Below the pieces are notes generated by a model. It was given only the letters and a program-made list of their open reading frames with translations. It had not been told where the DNA came from and did no database searches. Below, piece after piece: positions 1-6,557 of a stretch of 9,159 bases of DNA. Origin of the DNA: Alphaproteobacteria bacterium (GTDB taxonomy: Bacteria; Pseudomonadota; Alphaproteobacteria; RF32; CAG-239); NCBI GenBank assembly GCA_024408895.1, contig JAKSUO010000043.1:1-9159 (forward strand). Reading direction: 5' to 3'. Position 1 is the first letter of the stretch. Every line of letters begins with the position of its first letter. Both the position numbers and the translations under genes were made by a program.

Positions 1-9
1 ATTTGTCAT
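1..9 (-). CDS. possible start of a divergent gene, cut by the left edge
   Basis: Only the first three codons would be in the window: ATG at 9-7 followed by ACA AAT (Met-Thr-Asn). The reason to suspect a real start is a strong Shine-Dalgarno sequence on the minus strand, TAAGGA at 22-17, seven bases from the ATG. No other gene explains the roughly 290 non-coding bases in front of sufB, and a divergent neighbour would. The product cannot be identified from three residues. It could also be a chance match in AT-rich DNA. Confidence 0.35.
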
Positions 10-30
10 ATTTTTTTCCTTATTAAAATT

Positions 31-48
31 ATTTCAACTGTTTGAAAT
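31..48. repeat. 18-bp dyad, possible operator
   Basis: ATTTCAA (31-37) and TTGAAAT (42-48) are perfect 7-bp inverted arms around the spacer CTGT. The dyad lies just upstream of the ribosome binding site of the possible divergent gene, so it could bind a dimeric repressor or form a small hairpin in that gene's leader. Part of the arm, TTTGAAA, recurs at 252-258 inside the sufB promoter. AT-rich arms of this length can arise by chance, and no regulator is identified. Confidence 0.35.
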
Positions 49-138
49 CTACATCGTTTTATAATCAGGTGCAACACACAAAAAATTACGAATTGTAACA
101 AAACAAAAAAATAAACAAACGGTAGTCCGAAGATTTGA

Positions 139-205
139 GGCTATATGTACCGACACATCGGCAAGATAGCCATATCGGTAATATGATTGCAGGGATTCGG
201 TACAT
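139..205. repeat. cluster of overlapping inverted repeats, possible structured RNA
   Basis: Several inverted repeats overlap here. ATGTACCGA (145-153) is a perfect 9-bp complement of TCGGTACAT (197-205). Inside it, GCAA (161-164) can pair with TTGC (187-190), and CATAT (171-175) with ATATG (181-185). A competing fold pairs GGCTAT (139-144) with ATAGCC (166-171) around the hairpin CCGA-CACA-TCGG (150-161). The two folds use the same bases and cannot coexist. The cluster lies upstream of the predicted sufB start point, so if it is RNA it more likely belongs to a minus-strand leader or an independent small RNA. It does not match a tRNA or a riboswitch I know. Confidence 0.35.
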
Positions 206-244
206 TGATGCGCGCACAATAAAAGTCAGTGATTGTCATTTATC

Positions 245-272
245 TTGATTTTTTGAAACAAATTGCTATGAT
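245..272 (+). promoter_or_regulatory. predicted sigma70-type promoter of the suf operon
   Basis: The -35 candidate is TTGATT (245-250) and the -10 is TATGAT (267-272), with a 16-bp spacer. The -10 is preceded by TG one base away (264-265), giving the extended -10 form TGCTATGAT. Transcription would start near 279, leaving a leader of about 23 bases before the sufB ATG at 302. A short imperfect dyad TTTG-AAA-CAAA (252-262) sits in the spacer, where a repressor could block the polymerase. Assigned by consensus only. Confidence 0.5.
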
Positions 273-301
273 ACACGCGAATTTTGTGGTGAGAGAGTGT
301 T

Positions 302-1747
302 ATGGCGCAGAAAGCGGAAATTCTGAAGAACTTAGATGAAAAGTATAAATACGGCTTTGTAACGGATATTAAGGCTGATACCGTTCCGTGTGGGCTAAAT
401 GAAGATATTATTCGTATGATTTCCGCCAAAAAAAACGAGCCGCAGTGGCTCTTGGATTGGCGTTTGAAGGCTTATCGCCATTGGCTGACTTTAACTGAGC
501 CGAGTTGGGCAAAACTGGCCTATGATAAGGTTGATTTTCAGTCTTTAAGTTATTACGCCGCACCGGTTCAGAAAAAACAACCTAAAAGTCTGGACGAAGT
601 TGATAAAAGTATATTGGATACATATAATAAGCTCGGTATTCCTCTTAAAGAGCAGGAGGCTTTAGCCGGAGTTGTGGCGGTGGATGCGGTGTTTGACAGC
701 GTTTCGGTTGCCACTACATATCGGGCGCAATTGGCGGAAAAAGGTATTATTTTCTGTTCTATTTCCGAAGCAATTAAAGAACATCCCGAGTTGGTGAAAA
801 AGTACTTAGGTTCGGTTGTGCCTTATACTGATAATTTCTATGCTTGTTTGAATTCCGCGGTGTTTACCGATGGCTCGTTTGTGTATATTCCGACAGGCGT
901 AAAAGCTCCGATTGAACTTTCAACTTATTTTCGTATTAATGCCAAAAATACCGGACAATTTGAGCGCACTTTGATTGTGGCCGAAGATGACAGCTATGTA
1001 TCATATCTGGAGGGATGTACCGCCCCGCAACGAGATGAAAATCAGTTGCATGCGGCAATTGTGGAAATTGTGGTTATGAATAATGCCGAAGTTAAGTATT
1101 CTACTGTGCAGAACTGGTATCCGGGTGATAAGGATGGTAAAGGCGGTGTTTATAATTTTGTGACTAAGCGCGCGGCTTGCCGTGGAGTTAATTCTAAGAT
1201 TTCGTGGACGCAGGTGGAAACCGGCTCGGCCGTTACATGGAAATATCCGTCGTGCATTTTGCAGGGCGATAATTCGGTCGGTGAGTTTTATTCGGTTGCC
1301 GTGACACATCATAAGCAACAAGCGGATACCGGAACTAAAATGATTCATATCGGCAAAAATACTCATTCTAAAATTATATCCAAAGGTATTTCCGCCGGCT
1401 TTTCCAATCAAACGTATCGCGGGTTGGTAGATGTTGCAGCAAACGCCGATAACGCACGCAATTATTCACAGTGTGATAGTCTGCTTATTGGTTCAACTTG
1501 CGGGTCGCATACAGTGCCATATATCAGAAATCGCAATAAAACGGCGGTTTTGGAACACGAGGCGACAACATCAAAAATCAGTGAAGAGCAGCTCTTTTAT
1601 TGTCAGCAGCGCGGTCTTAATGAAGAAGATGCCGTGGGGTTGATTGTGAATGGTTTTTGCAAGGAAGTTATGCAAAAATTGCCGATGGAATTTGCCATAG
1701 AAGCAGCCAAACTTATTAATATCAGCTTGGAAGGGAGTGTCGGATAA
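302..1747 (+). CDS. sufB: Fe-S cluster assembly scaffold protein SufB
   Basis: SufB is the core scaffold of the cytoplasmic SufBC2D complex on which iron-sulfur clusters are assembled. The 481-residue product has the family hallmarks: an N-terminal segment with AKKNEPQWLLDWRL (42-55), the long right-handed beta-helix core (YIPTGVKAPIELSTYF, 195-210), and the C-terminal block SQCDSLLIG...CGSHTVPYI (389-408) followed by LEHEATTSKISEEQLFYC (417-434). With a constant 14-residue offset, Cys391 and His419-Glu420 correspond to the catalytic Cys405 and His433-Glu434 of the E. coli protein (495 residues). ATG 302 is preceded by GGTGAG (288-293) and gives the expected N terminus. It is the first gene of the operon; its TAA shares one base with the ATG of the next gene. 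Identification is firm. Confidence 0.97.
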   Translation: MAQKAEILKNLDEKYKYGFVTDIKADTVPCGLNEDIIRMISAKKNEPQWLLDWRLKAYRHWLTLTEPSWAKLAYDKVDFQSLSYYAAPVQKKQPKSLDEVDKSILDTYNKLGIPLKEQEALAGVVAVDAVFDSVSVATTYRAQLAEKGIIFCSISEAIKEHPELVKKYLGSVVPYTDNFYACLNSAVFTDGSFVYIPTGVKAPIELSTYFRINAKNTGQFERTLIVAEDDSYVSYLEGCTAPQRDENQLHAAIVEIVVMNNAEVKYSTVQNWYPGDKDGKGGVYNFVTKRAACRGVNSKISWTQVETGSAVTWKYPSCILQGDNSVGEFYSVAVTHHKQQADTGTKMIHIGKNTHSKIISKGISAGFSNQTYRGLVDVAANADNARNYSQCDSLLIGSTCGSHTVPYIRNRNKTAVLEHEATTSKISEEQLFYCQQRGLNEEDAVGLIVNGFCKEVMQKLPMEFAIEAAKLINISLEGSVG

Positions 1748-2046
1748 TGATAAAAACTGATGAAGATATGTTATATCATCGCACGATTCGCGTTTGGGGA
1801 AAAGAACCGCAAATGTTGCAAGTTATTGAAGAAATGTCGGAACTGACGAAAGAAATTTTAAAAAATGTCAATCGCAAGAAAGATAATTTAAATGAATTGA
1901 TTGAAGAAGCCGCTGATGTTGAAATTATGCTCGGACAGCTTAAGGTTTGTTACGGTATTGTAGAAAAAGTTGCAGCCTATAAAGCTGATAAGCTGAAATT
2001 AATAGAACAAAGACTTGATGAATGGGAAAGTAAAAACAATGGTTAA
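1747..2046 (+). CDS. small MazG-like nucleotide pyrophosphohydrolase
   Basis: A 99-residue, all-alpha protein with the metal-binding signature of the MazG/dUTPase-like NTP pyrophosphohydrolases: EExxE at 28-32 (Glu28, Glu29, Glu32) and ExxD at 54-57 (Glu54, Asp57), followed by the helix VEIMLGQLKVCYGI. Family members hydrolyse (d)NTPs to the monophosphate and pyrophosphate, often as house-cleaning enzymes. The length fits a one-domain form like those seen in phages and many bacteria; the substrate cannot be predicted. The ribosome binding site is strong (GGAAGGGAG, 1729-1736). The start codon shares one base with the sufB stop and the 3' end overlaps sufC by 8 bases, so the gene is translationally embedded between two SUF genes. 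That placement is unusual. Base composition is like its neighbours, so there is no clear sign of recent transfer. Confidence 0.8.
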   Translation: MIKTDEDMLYHRTIRVWGKEPQMLQVIEEMSELTKEILKNVNRKKDNLNELIEEAADVEIMLGQLKVCYGIVEKVAAYKADKLKLIEQRLDEWESKNNG

Positions 2047-2800
2047 ACCGATTCTGGAAATTAAAAATTTATCGGCCAAAGTGGCGGATAAAGAAATTAT
2101 CAAGAACATGAATCTAACAATTAATGCCGGTGAGGTTCATGCGCTTATGGGACCGAACGGTGCCGGAAAATCAACGCTTTCTTATGTCTTGACAGGTAAG
2201 CCGGGATATGAAATTACCGGTGGCGAAATTTTGTTTAACGGACTTGATTTATTAAAAATGAAACCCGAAGAACGTGCGTGTGCCGGTATTTTTTTGAGTA
2301 TGCAATATCCGGTGGCTATTCCCGGTGTGGCAACCAATAATTTTTTGAAACACGCGGTTAATGCCAAACGCAAATATGACGGTTTGCCGGAATTAGATGC
2401 CGCCGAATTTTTGAAACTACTGCGCACTGTGGCAAAAGATTTGGATATTGGTGCCGAAATGTTAAAGCGTGAAATCAATGTTGGCTTTTCCGGCGGTGAA
2501 AAAAAACGTATGGAAATTTTACAAATGAGCTTGTTGCAACCAAAACTCGCTATTTTGGACGAAGCCGATTCGGGATTGGATATTGATGCTCTAAAAATTG
2601 TCGCTGATGGTGTGAATAAGTGGCATAACAACGATAACGCGTTGTTGATAATTACCCACCATCAAGATTTACTCAGCCGTATTCAGCCGGATGTTGTTCA
2701 TATTTATGCTGACGGACATATTATAAAATCCGGTGACAAAAATTTGGCGGTTGAACTTGAAAAATCCGGCTATAAAACTTTTGTGGATGCTAAAGAATGA
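2039..2800 (+). CDS. sufC: Fe-S cluster assembly ATPase SufC
   Basis: SufC is the ABC-type ATPase of the SufBCD scaffold; ATP binding dimerises it and remodels SufB-SufD during cluster assembly. It has no membrane partner. The 253-residue product shows all nucleotide-binding elements in order: Walker A GPNGAGKST (38-46), Q-loop Gln89 in SMQYPVAIPGV, signature FSGGEKKR (150-157), Walker B LAILDE (170-175) with the SufC-typical ADSGLDIDAL after it, and H-loop His207 in IITHHQ. I chose ATG 2039 because GGGAAAG (2024-2030) lies eight bases upstream and MVKPILEIKNL is the normal SufC beginning. An in-frame TTG at 2015 and ATG at 2018 would add eight or seven residues and lack a comparable site. 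It overlaps the MazG-like gene by 8 bases and sufD by 4 (ATGA). Confidence 0.96.
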   Translation: MVKPILEIKNLSAKVADKEIIKNMNLTINAGEVHALMGPNGAGKSTLSYVLTGKPGYEITGGEILFNGLDLLKMKPEERACAGIFLSMQYPVAIPGVATNNFLKHAVNAKRKYDGLPELDAAEFLKLLRTVAKDLDIGAEMLKREINVGFSGGEKKRMEILQMSLLQPKLAILDEADSGLDIDALKIVADGVNKWHNNDNALLIITHHQDLLSRIQPDVVHIYADGHIIKSGDKNLAVELEKSGYKTFVDAKE

Positions 2801-4041
2801 AGTTAACCGAGCAGAACATAACCTTGTGGGGTGATGATATTCCATGGCTGGCAGGGCTTCGTGAAAAAGGTTTAAGGGCGTTTGCCGCATCGGGTTTGCC
2901 AACTGCCAAGACAGAGGCGTGGAAATATTCTTTCGGTGCCGTCGGTAATACTGAAAATCTGCGGATTGATACAACACCGCACGAGTGCAACGGGCATTGC
3001 CACCAACAAGAAGAAAAACCGGTATCGGCATATTGCATTGATTTTTGCAACGGCAAACTGCATGGTGAACACTTTGATTTGCCGCGCGGTGTCAGTGTAA
3101 AGCCGCTTGTTGAGACAATATACGATGGAGATATAAAGCCGTATTTGAATAAATCTTTTGCAATGGAAAAATTTCCATTTGCCGCACTTAATACCGCCTA
3201 TTTGGAACAGGGAATAATGCTTGTTGTTGAACGTGACATCGCTTTGGATAAGCCGATTGTTATTCGTTATCACCAACACAATAGCCAAAATCTTTTTTGC
3301 AATATTCGCAATGTTATTGTTTTGGAGGCAAAGGCAAAAGCCGAAATCATAGAATATGTTGACATTGATGAAGATACTTGTCTTCATAATGTGGTCAACG
3401 AGATTTTTTTGGCAGCAGACAGTACATTGAAACATTATAAGTTGCAAAAAGAGGGAAAGGCGAGGTGCGTGTCACTAAACAGCGTGCAGCAGAGAAGCAA
3501 TAGTAATTATAAGTGCTTTGTAAAGCATAATGAATGTGCGTTGGCGCGGCACGAAAGTTATATAAATATGTTGCAAGAGGGTGCTTATGCTGAGGTTAAC
3601 GGTGTTTATCAGCTTGTTAATAACGGTGTTTCGGATATAACAACCAATATTCTTCATTTAGCACCGCACACTACGTCAAATCAGTTGGTGAAGGGTGTGA
3701 TTGACGGCAAGGCCAAAGGTGTTTTTCAGGGGCAGATTCATATCGCACCTGACGCACAACAAACAGAAGGACATCAGCTGCACCGCGCGTTGTTGTTGAG
3801 TGATGAGGGCGAGGTGGATTGCAAGCCGGAGTTGGAAATTTTTGCCGATGATGTGAAATGTTCGCATGGTGCAACTTGCGGTGATTTGGATAAAGAGCAG
3901 CTGTTTTATATGCAATCGCGTGGTATTTGTTTGGAAAATGCCCGACGAATATTGATTGAAGCCTATCTGCAAGAAGTTTTGAATAAAATTGATAATTCGG
4001 AAGTTGCCGGTTGGTTGGCCGATAATATGAAAAATTTTTAA
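2797..4041 (+). CDS. sufD: Fe-S cluster assembly protein SufD
   Basis: SufD is the SufB paralogue that completes the SufBC2D scaffold and is needed for iron entry. The 414-residue product (E. coli: 423) has the N-terminal AKTEAWKYS motif (37-45), the beta-helix core, and the C-terminal block KCSHGATCGDLDKEQLFYMQSRGI (354-377). His357 there corresponds to functional His360 of E. coli SufD. This block is visibly related to the SufB C terminus (SKISEEQLFYCQQRG). Residues 62-84 are unusual: His62, Cys64, His67, Cys68, His69, Cys80 and Cys84 cluster in a loop-like stretch, and I count 13 cysteines overall. The start overlaps sufC as ATGA without a strong ribosome binding site, implying translational coupling. 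The operon ends here without sufS; the last 4 bases overlap the convergent gene. Confidence 0.95.
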   Translation: MKLTEQNITLWGDDIPWLAGLREKGLRAFAASGLPTAKTEAWKYSFGAVGNTENLRIDTTPHECNGHCHQQEEKPVSAYCIDFCNGKLHGEHFDLPRGVSVKPLVETIYDGDIKPYLNKSFAMEKFPFAALNTAYLEQGIMLVVERDIALDKPIVIRYHQHNSQNLFCNIRNVIVLEAKAKAEIIEYVDIDEDTCLHNVVNEIFLAADSTLKHYKLQKEGKARCVSLNSVQQRSNSNYKCFVKHNECALARHESYINMLQEGAYAEVNGVYQLVNNGVSDITTNILHLAPHTTSNQLVKGVIDGKAKGVFQGQIHIAPDAQQTEGHQLHRALLLSDEGEVDCKPELEIFADDVKCSHGATCGDLDKEQLFYMQSRGICLENARRILIEAYLQEVLNKIDNSEVAGWLADNMKNF

Positions 4042-4595
4042 TTGTGCAAAGACGTTTGTTTATTTAATATCCGATAAATTTCATCGGCTGTAAGGCTGTT
4101 ATAGTCAGCAAAATCAAAATGTCGCAAAATTTCTGACGGTATAGTCGGTTTGTGCAAAAGTTGAGTTTCAAAATTTTCTGCCAACATTTCCGCCCAATTA
4201 TCAGCTGTCAGCAAACAAACATCACCGGCCGCCAAAAAAGGCATTCCGAGTTTTTCCACCACAGGTAAATGCGTTACAAAGTGATAATATTGCACGGTAT
4301 CGTCAGTATTTTGCAGTAATCCGTTGATAAATTTTTGTATTGTAAACTTTGGCGTATCTTCGGTCAGAAAATCCGTTTCAATCAAATTGTCACACCTCAT
4401 GCCCAGTGCTTCAAAACGCGCGGTTTCTGCCGCTCGCGCAAGCGGCGAATGATACACGGTTGCACACGGAGGAAGAATAGTGCCAAGTAATATTCCGGTT
4501 TGATAAGCCGCCAACATATCCTCACGCATAATTGCCGTATCATCTCCATAGCGTTCGTGACGTCCGAAAGTTAAATAAACCTTATTTTCCGGCAT
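4038..4595 (-). CDS. histidine phosphatase superfamily (SixA/phosphoglycerate-mutase-like) protein
   Basis: A 185-residue cytoplasmic protein with a divergent form of the histidine phosphatase signature. The catalytic motif, usually RHG, is RHE here (Arg12-His13-Glu14 after VYLTFG). It is followed by HSPLARAAETA (49-59) with the phosphate-binding Arg54, a candidate acid Glu73, and a second histidine, His109, in FVTHLPVV. Together these supply the usual Arg-His-Arg-His pocket. Such enzymes use a phosphohistidine intermediate; substrates range from protein phosphohistidine (SixA) to small phospho-metabolites, and nothing here decides between them. It is the last gene of the galE operon; its start overlaps the terC-like gene by 14 bases, with only a weak AAGAAAG upstream, so it is probably coupled. 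Its stop overlaps the end of sufD on the other strand. Confidence 0.75.
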   Translation of the reverse strand: MPENKVYLTFGRHERYGDDTAIMREDMLAAYQTGILLGTILPPCATVYHSPLARAAETARFEALGMRCDNLIETDFLTEDTPKFTIQKFINGLLQNTDDTVQYYHFVTHLPVVEKLGMPFLAAGDVCLLTADNWAEMLAENFETQLLHKPTIPSEILRHFDFADYNSLTADEIYRILNKQTSLHN

Positions 4596-5547
4596 TTGGG
4601 GCTTTCTTAAACAGTGATAACAAAATTCCGCCTGTCAACAGACCTAGTGTAACAGTTAAAGATTGCCATTCGTGTATCGTAATGCCCAATTTAGGCAGAA
4701 AGATCTTAACGCCTATAAAGATTAAAATAATGGAAATTGCCGGCTTTAAATAAGCAAATTTGCTGATAATCGCCGCCAACAAGAAATACAGTGCGCGCAA
4801 TCCTAAAATGGCAAAAATGTTGCTGGTGTAAACAATATAAACATCAGTTGTGACTAAAAATATAGCCGGAATACTGTCCAGTGCAAACACCACATCCATT
4901 GTTTCAATAATCAACAGTGCAAAGAACAACGGGGTAATATAGTGTTTGCCGTTTTGTTTGTGGAAAAAACGCTCGCCGTGAATTTCATGCGTTACATGAA
5001 AAAATTTAGAAACAATTTTATAGATTTTACTGTCTTTAATATTTCCGGTTTCTTCCTCTTTTGTCAGTAACATTTTGACACCGGTATAAATTAAAAACGC
5101 CGAGAATAAATAGAGTACCCAATGAAATTTCACCACTAAAGCATCACCGATTCCGATAAGAATACCGCGCATAATAAGAGCACCGATAATTCCCCAAAAC
5201 AGCACACGGTGTTGATACATTTTTGGCACTCCCAAAGAAGCAAAAATCATTGACATCACAAAGATATTGTCCATGGAAAGACTTTTTTCCAAAAGATAAC
5301 CGGTGTAATAATCCATGCCCTTTTCCGGTCCGTCTTCTATCCATACAAAAATTCCAAACAACAAGGCAGCCGCAATATAAGCAATACATATCCATAGAGT
5401 GTGCCAGAAGTGTGGTTCTTCATTTTTACGATTGAACCAAAACAAATCTGCCGCCAATAAAATAACCACGGCAATACCAAAAAACGTCCATAGCCAAAAA
5501 GGGGATAGTGAGTTATTTGCAGTCATTAAAGAGTTAAGTGTTTCCAT
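4582..5547 (-). CDS. TerC/Mee-family integral membrane metal transporter
   Basis: A 321-residue inner-membrane protein of the TerC family, with about eight or nine hydrophobic segments (roughly 17-38, 48-69, 93-106, 114-135, 143-161, 205-224, 243-262, 267-284, 297-313). The two conserved acidic membrane motifs are intact: EKSLSMDNIFV (87-97) and ETMDVVFALDSIPAIF (215-230). A charged cytoplasmic-type loop lies between (about 162-203). Characterised relatives export manganese, some of it to feed extracytoplasmic Mn enzymes; others are linked to tellurite resistance or pH stress. I chose ATG 5547 because GGAAG (5562-5558) lies ten bases upstream; an in-frame TTG at 5571 lies inside galE. The start is two bases after the galE stop. 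No tellurite-resistance genes are nearby, so manganese or a related metal is the better guess, and a specific symbol is not justified. Confidence 0.9.
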   Translation of the reverse strand: METLNSLMTANNSLSPFWLWTFFGIAVVILLAADLFWFNRKNEEPHFWHTLWICIAYIAAALLFGIFVWIEDGPEKGMDYYTGYLLEKSLSMDNIFVMSMIFASLGVPKMYQHRVLFWGIIGALIMRGILIGIGDALVVKFHWVLYLFSAFLIYTGVKMLLTKEEETGNIKDSKIYKIVSKFFHVTHEIHGERFFHKQNGKHYITPLFFALLIIETMDVVFALDSIPAIFLVTTDVYIVYTSNIFAILGLRALYFLLAAIISKFAYLKPAISIILIFIGVKIFLPKLGITIHEWQSLTVTLGLLTGGILLSLFKKAPNAGK

Positions 5548-5549
5548 TT

Positions 5550-6557
5550 TTATTTTTCTTCCAAATTCCAAGTTGTTTTAATAATTTCATCAATGTCGGT
5601 ATAATGCGGTTGCCAACCGAGTAATTTTTGCGCTAATTCGTTTGAAGCGGTTATCACTGCCGGATCTCCGTCGCGTCGCGGTGCAAAATCATAATTTATT
5701 TTGCGACCGGTTACACGTTCGGCAGCCTTAATAATTTCCAAAACCGAAGTTCCTTTGTTTGTTGCCAGATTGATAATATGTGATTGAGGATTCGTCAACA
5801 ATTTTTTAATGGCGGCAATATGCGCCCGCGCCAAATCTTCCACATGAATATAGTCGCGAATACAAGTTCCGTCCGGTGTGTCATAGTCATTGCCGAACAC
5901 ATGAATAATATCGCGTTTTTCGGTGGCAACTTCCATTATAATCGGTAACAGATTTTGCGGATTTTTTTCTTTGCCGCGAATACTTCCATCGGCGGCATAT
6001 CCAACCGCGTTAAAATAACGCAAGGCAATAAAGTGAAAATCCTTCAAGCGATTGTACCAATCCATAATACGCTCAATTTCGGCCTTGGTAAAACCGTAAA
6101 AATTTAAAGGATTAAGCAAATGTTTTTCATCTAATGGCAAATATTGCGGTGTTCCGTAAACGGCCGCAGTTGATGAAAACACAATATTTTTGATGCCGTT
6201 ATCAACCATTGCATTAAAAATATTGATAGATCCGTTAATATTGTTGCGGGCATATTTTTGCGGGTTGTCCATCGATTCGCCGACAGCTTTTTTGGCGGCT
6301 AAATGCACCACCGCATCAAAACCGGCAGTCATTGTTTGATTAAGTTTTTCCTCATCAGTAATATCGCCTTTGATAAATTCGGCATTATTAAAGAGATTGC
6401 AACGCTGGCCGGTGGATAAGTTGTCATAAACCGTAACGGAAAAATTTTCTTCAAGCAAAGATTTAACCACATGACTACCGATATATCCGGCACCTCCGAT
6501 AACCAAAACTTTATGCTTGCTCGTTGTTTTATCTTTATAAATTTGTGCCTTACGCAT
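5550..6557 (-). CDS. galE: UDP-glucose 4-epimerase
   Basis: GalE interconverts UDP-glucose and UDP-galactose in the cytoplasm with tightly bound NAD, serving the Leloir pathway and cell-surface polysaccharide synthesis. The 335-residue product shows the Rossmann motif GGAGYIGSH (21-29), the YDNLSTG segment (44-50), D65 in KGDITD, HLAAKKAVGESM (85-96), the active-site FSSTAAVYG (127-135, with Thr130 at the position of E. coli Ser124, a common variant) and Y154-GFT-K158. YFNAVG (181-186) and RDYIHVEDLA (234-243) follow. ATG 6557 gives a lysine-rich extension of about 16 residues before the first beta strand, longer than usual; a GTG at 6575 would lengthen it further and has no ribosome binding site. 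It heads an operon with the TerC-like and phosphatase-like genes and diverges from dnaB. Confidence 0.95.
   Translation of the reverse strand: MRKAQIYKDKTTSKHKVLVIGGAGYIGSHVVKSLLEENFSVTVYDNLSTGQRCNLFNNAEFIKGDITDEEKLNQTMTAGFDAVVHLAAKKAVGESMDNPQKYARNNINGSINIFNAMVDNGIKNIVFSSTAAVYGTPQYLPLDEKHLLNPLNFYGFTKAEIERIMDWYNRLKDFHFIALRYFNAVGYAADGSIRGKEKNPQNLLPIIMEVATEKRDIIHVFGNDYDTPDGTCIRDYIHVEDLARAHIAAIKKLLTNPQSHIINLATNKGTSVLEIIKAAERVTGRKINYDFAPRRDGDPAVITASNELAQKLLGWQPHYTDIDEIIKTTWNLEEK

Larger units (their letters stand above)
10..301. other. non-coding control region upstream of sufB
   Basis: No convincing reading frame covers this stretch; a short minus-strand frame crossing 226-429 is mostly antisense to sufB and shows no family features. 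From left to right it holds the ribosome binding site of a possible divergent gene, an 18-bp dyad (31-48), an A-rich tract without G (99-119), a cluster of inverted repeats (139-205) and a promoter (245-272). I found no clear match to an IscR box, a Fur box or a known riboswitch. It is most simply read as the shared regulatory region between two divergent transcription units. Confidence 0.6.

Noticed and set aside
121..215. tRNA or known riboswitch in the sufB upstream region
   Set aside because: No cloverleaf, no T-arm consensus in a workable position, and no motif of a riboswitch class I recognise.
1001..1411. 136-codon minus-strand open frame inside sufB
   Set aside because: It is fully antisense to conserved SufB core sequence and its translation shows no recognisable family.
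2015..2038. Earlier start of sufC (TTG 2015 or ATG 2018)
   Set aside because: The good ribosome binding site GGGAAAG (2024-2030) lies inside this extension and serves ATG 2039, which gives the usual SufC N terminus.
2872..3447. 191-codon minus-strand open frame inside sufD
   Set aside because: It is antisense to sufD, has no ribosome binding context, and its translation looks like the shadow of a real gene.
4030..4039. Intrinsic terminator at AAAAATTTTT between sufD and the convergent gene
   Set aside because: A ten-base A/T palindrome has no GC-rich stem or loop, so it does not qualify.
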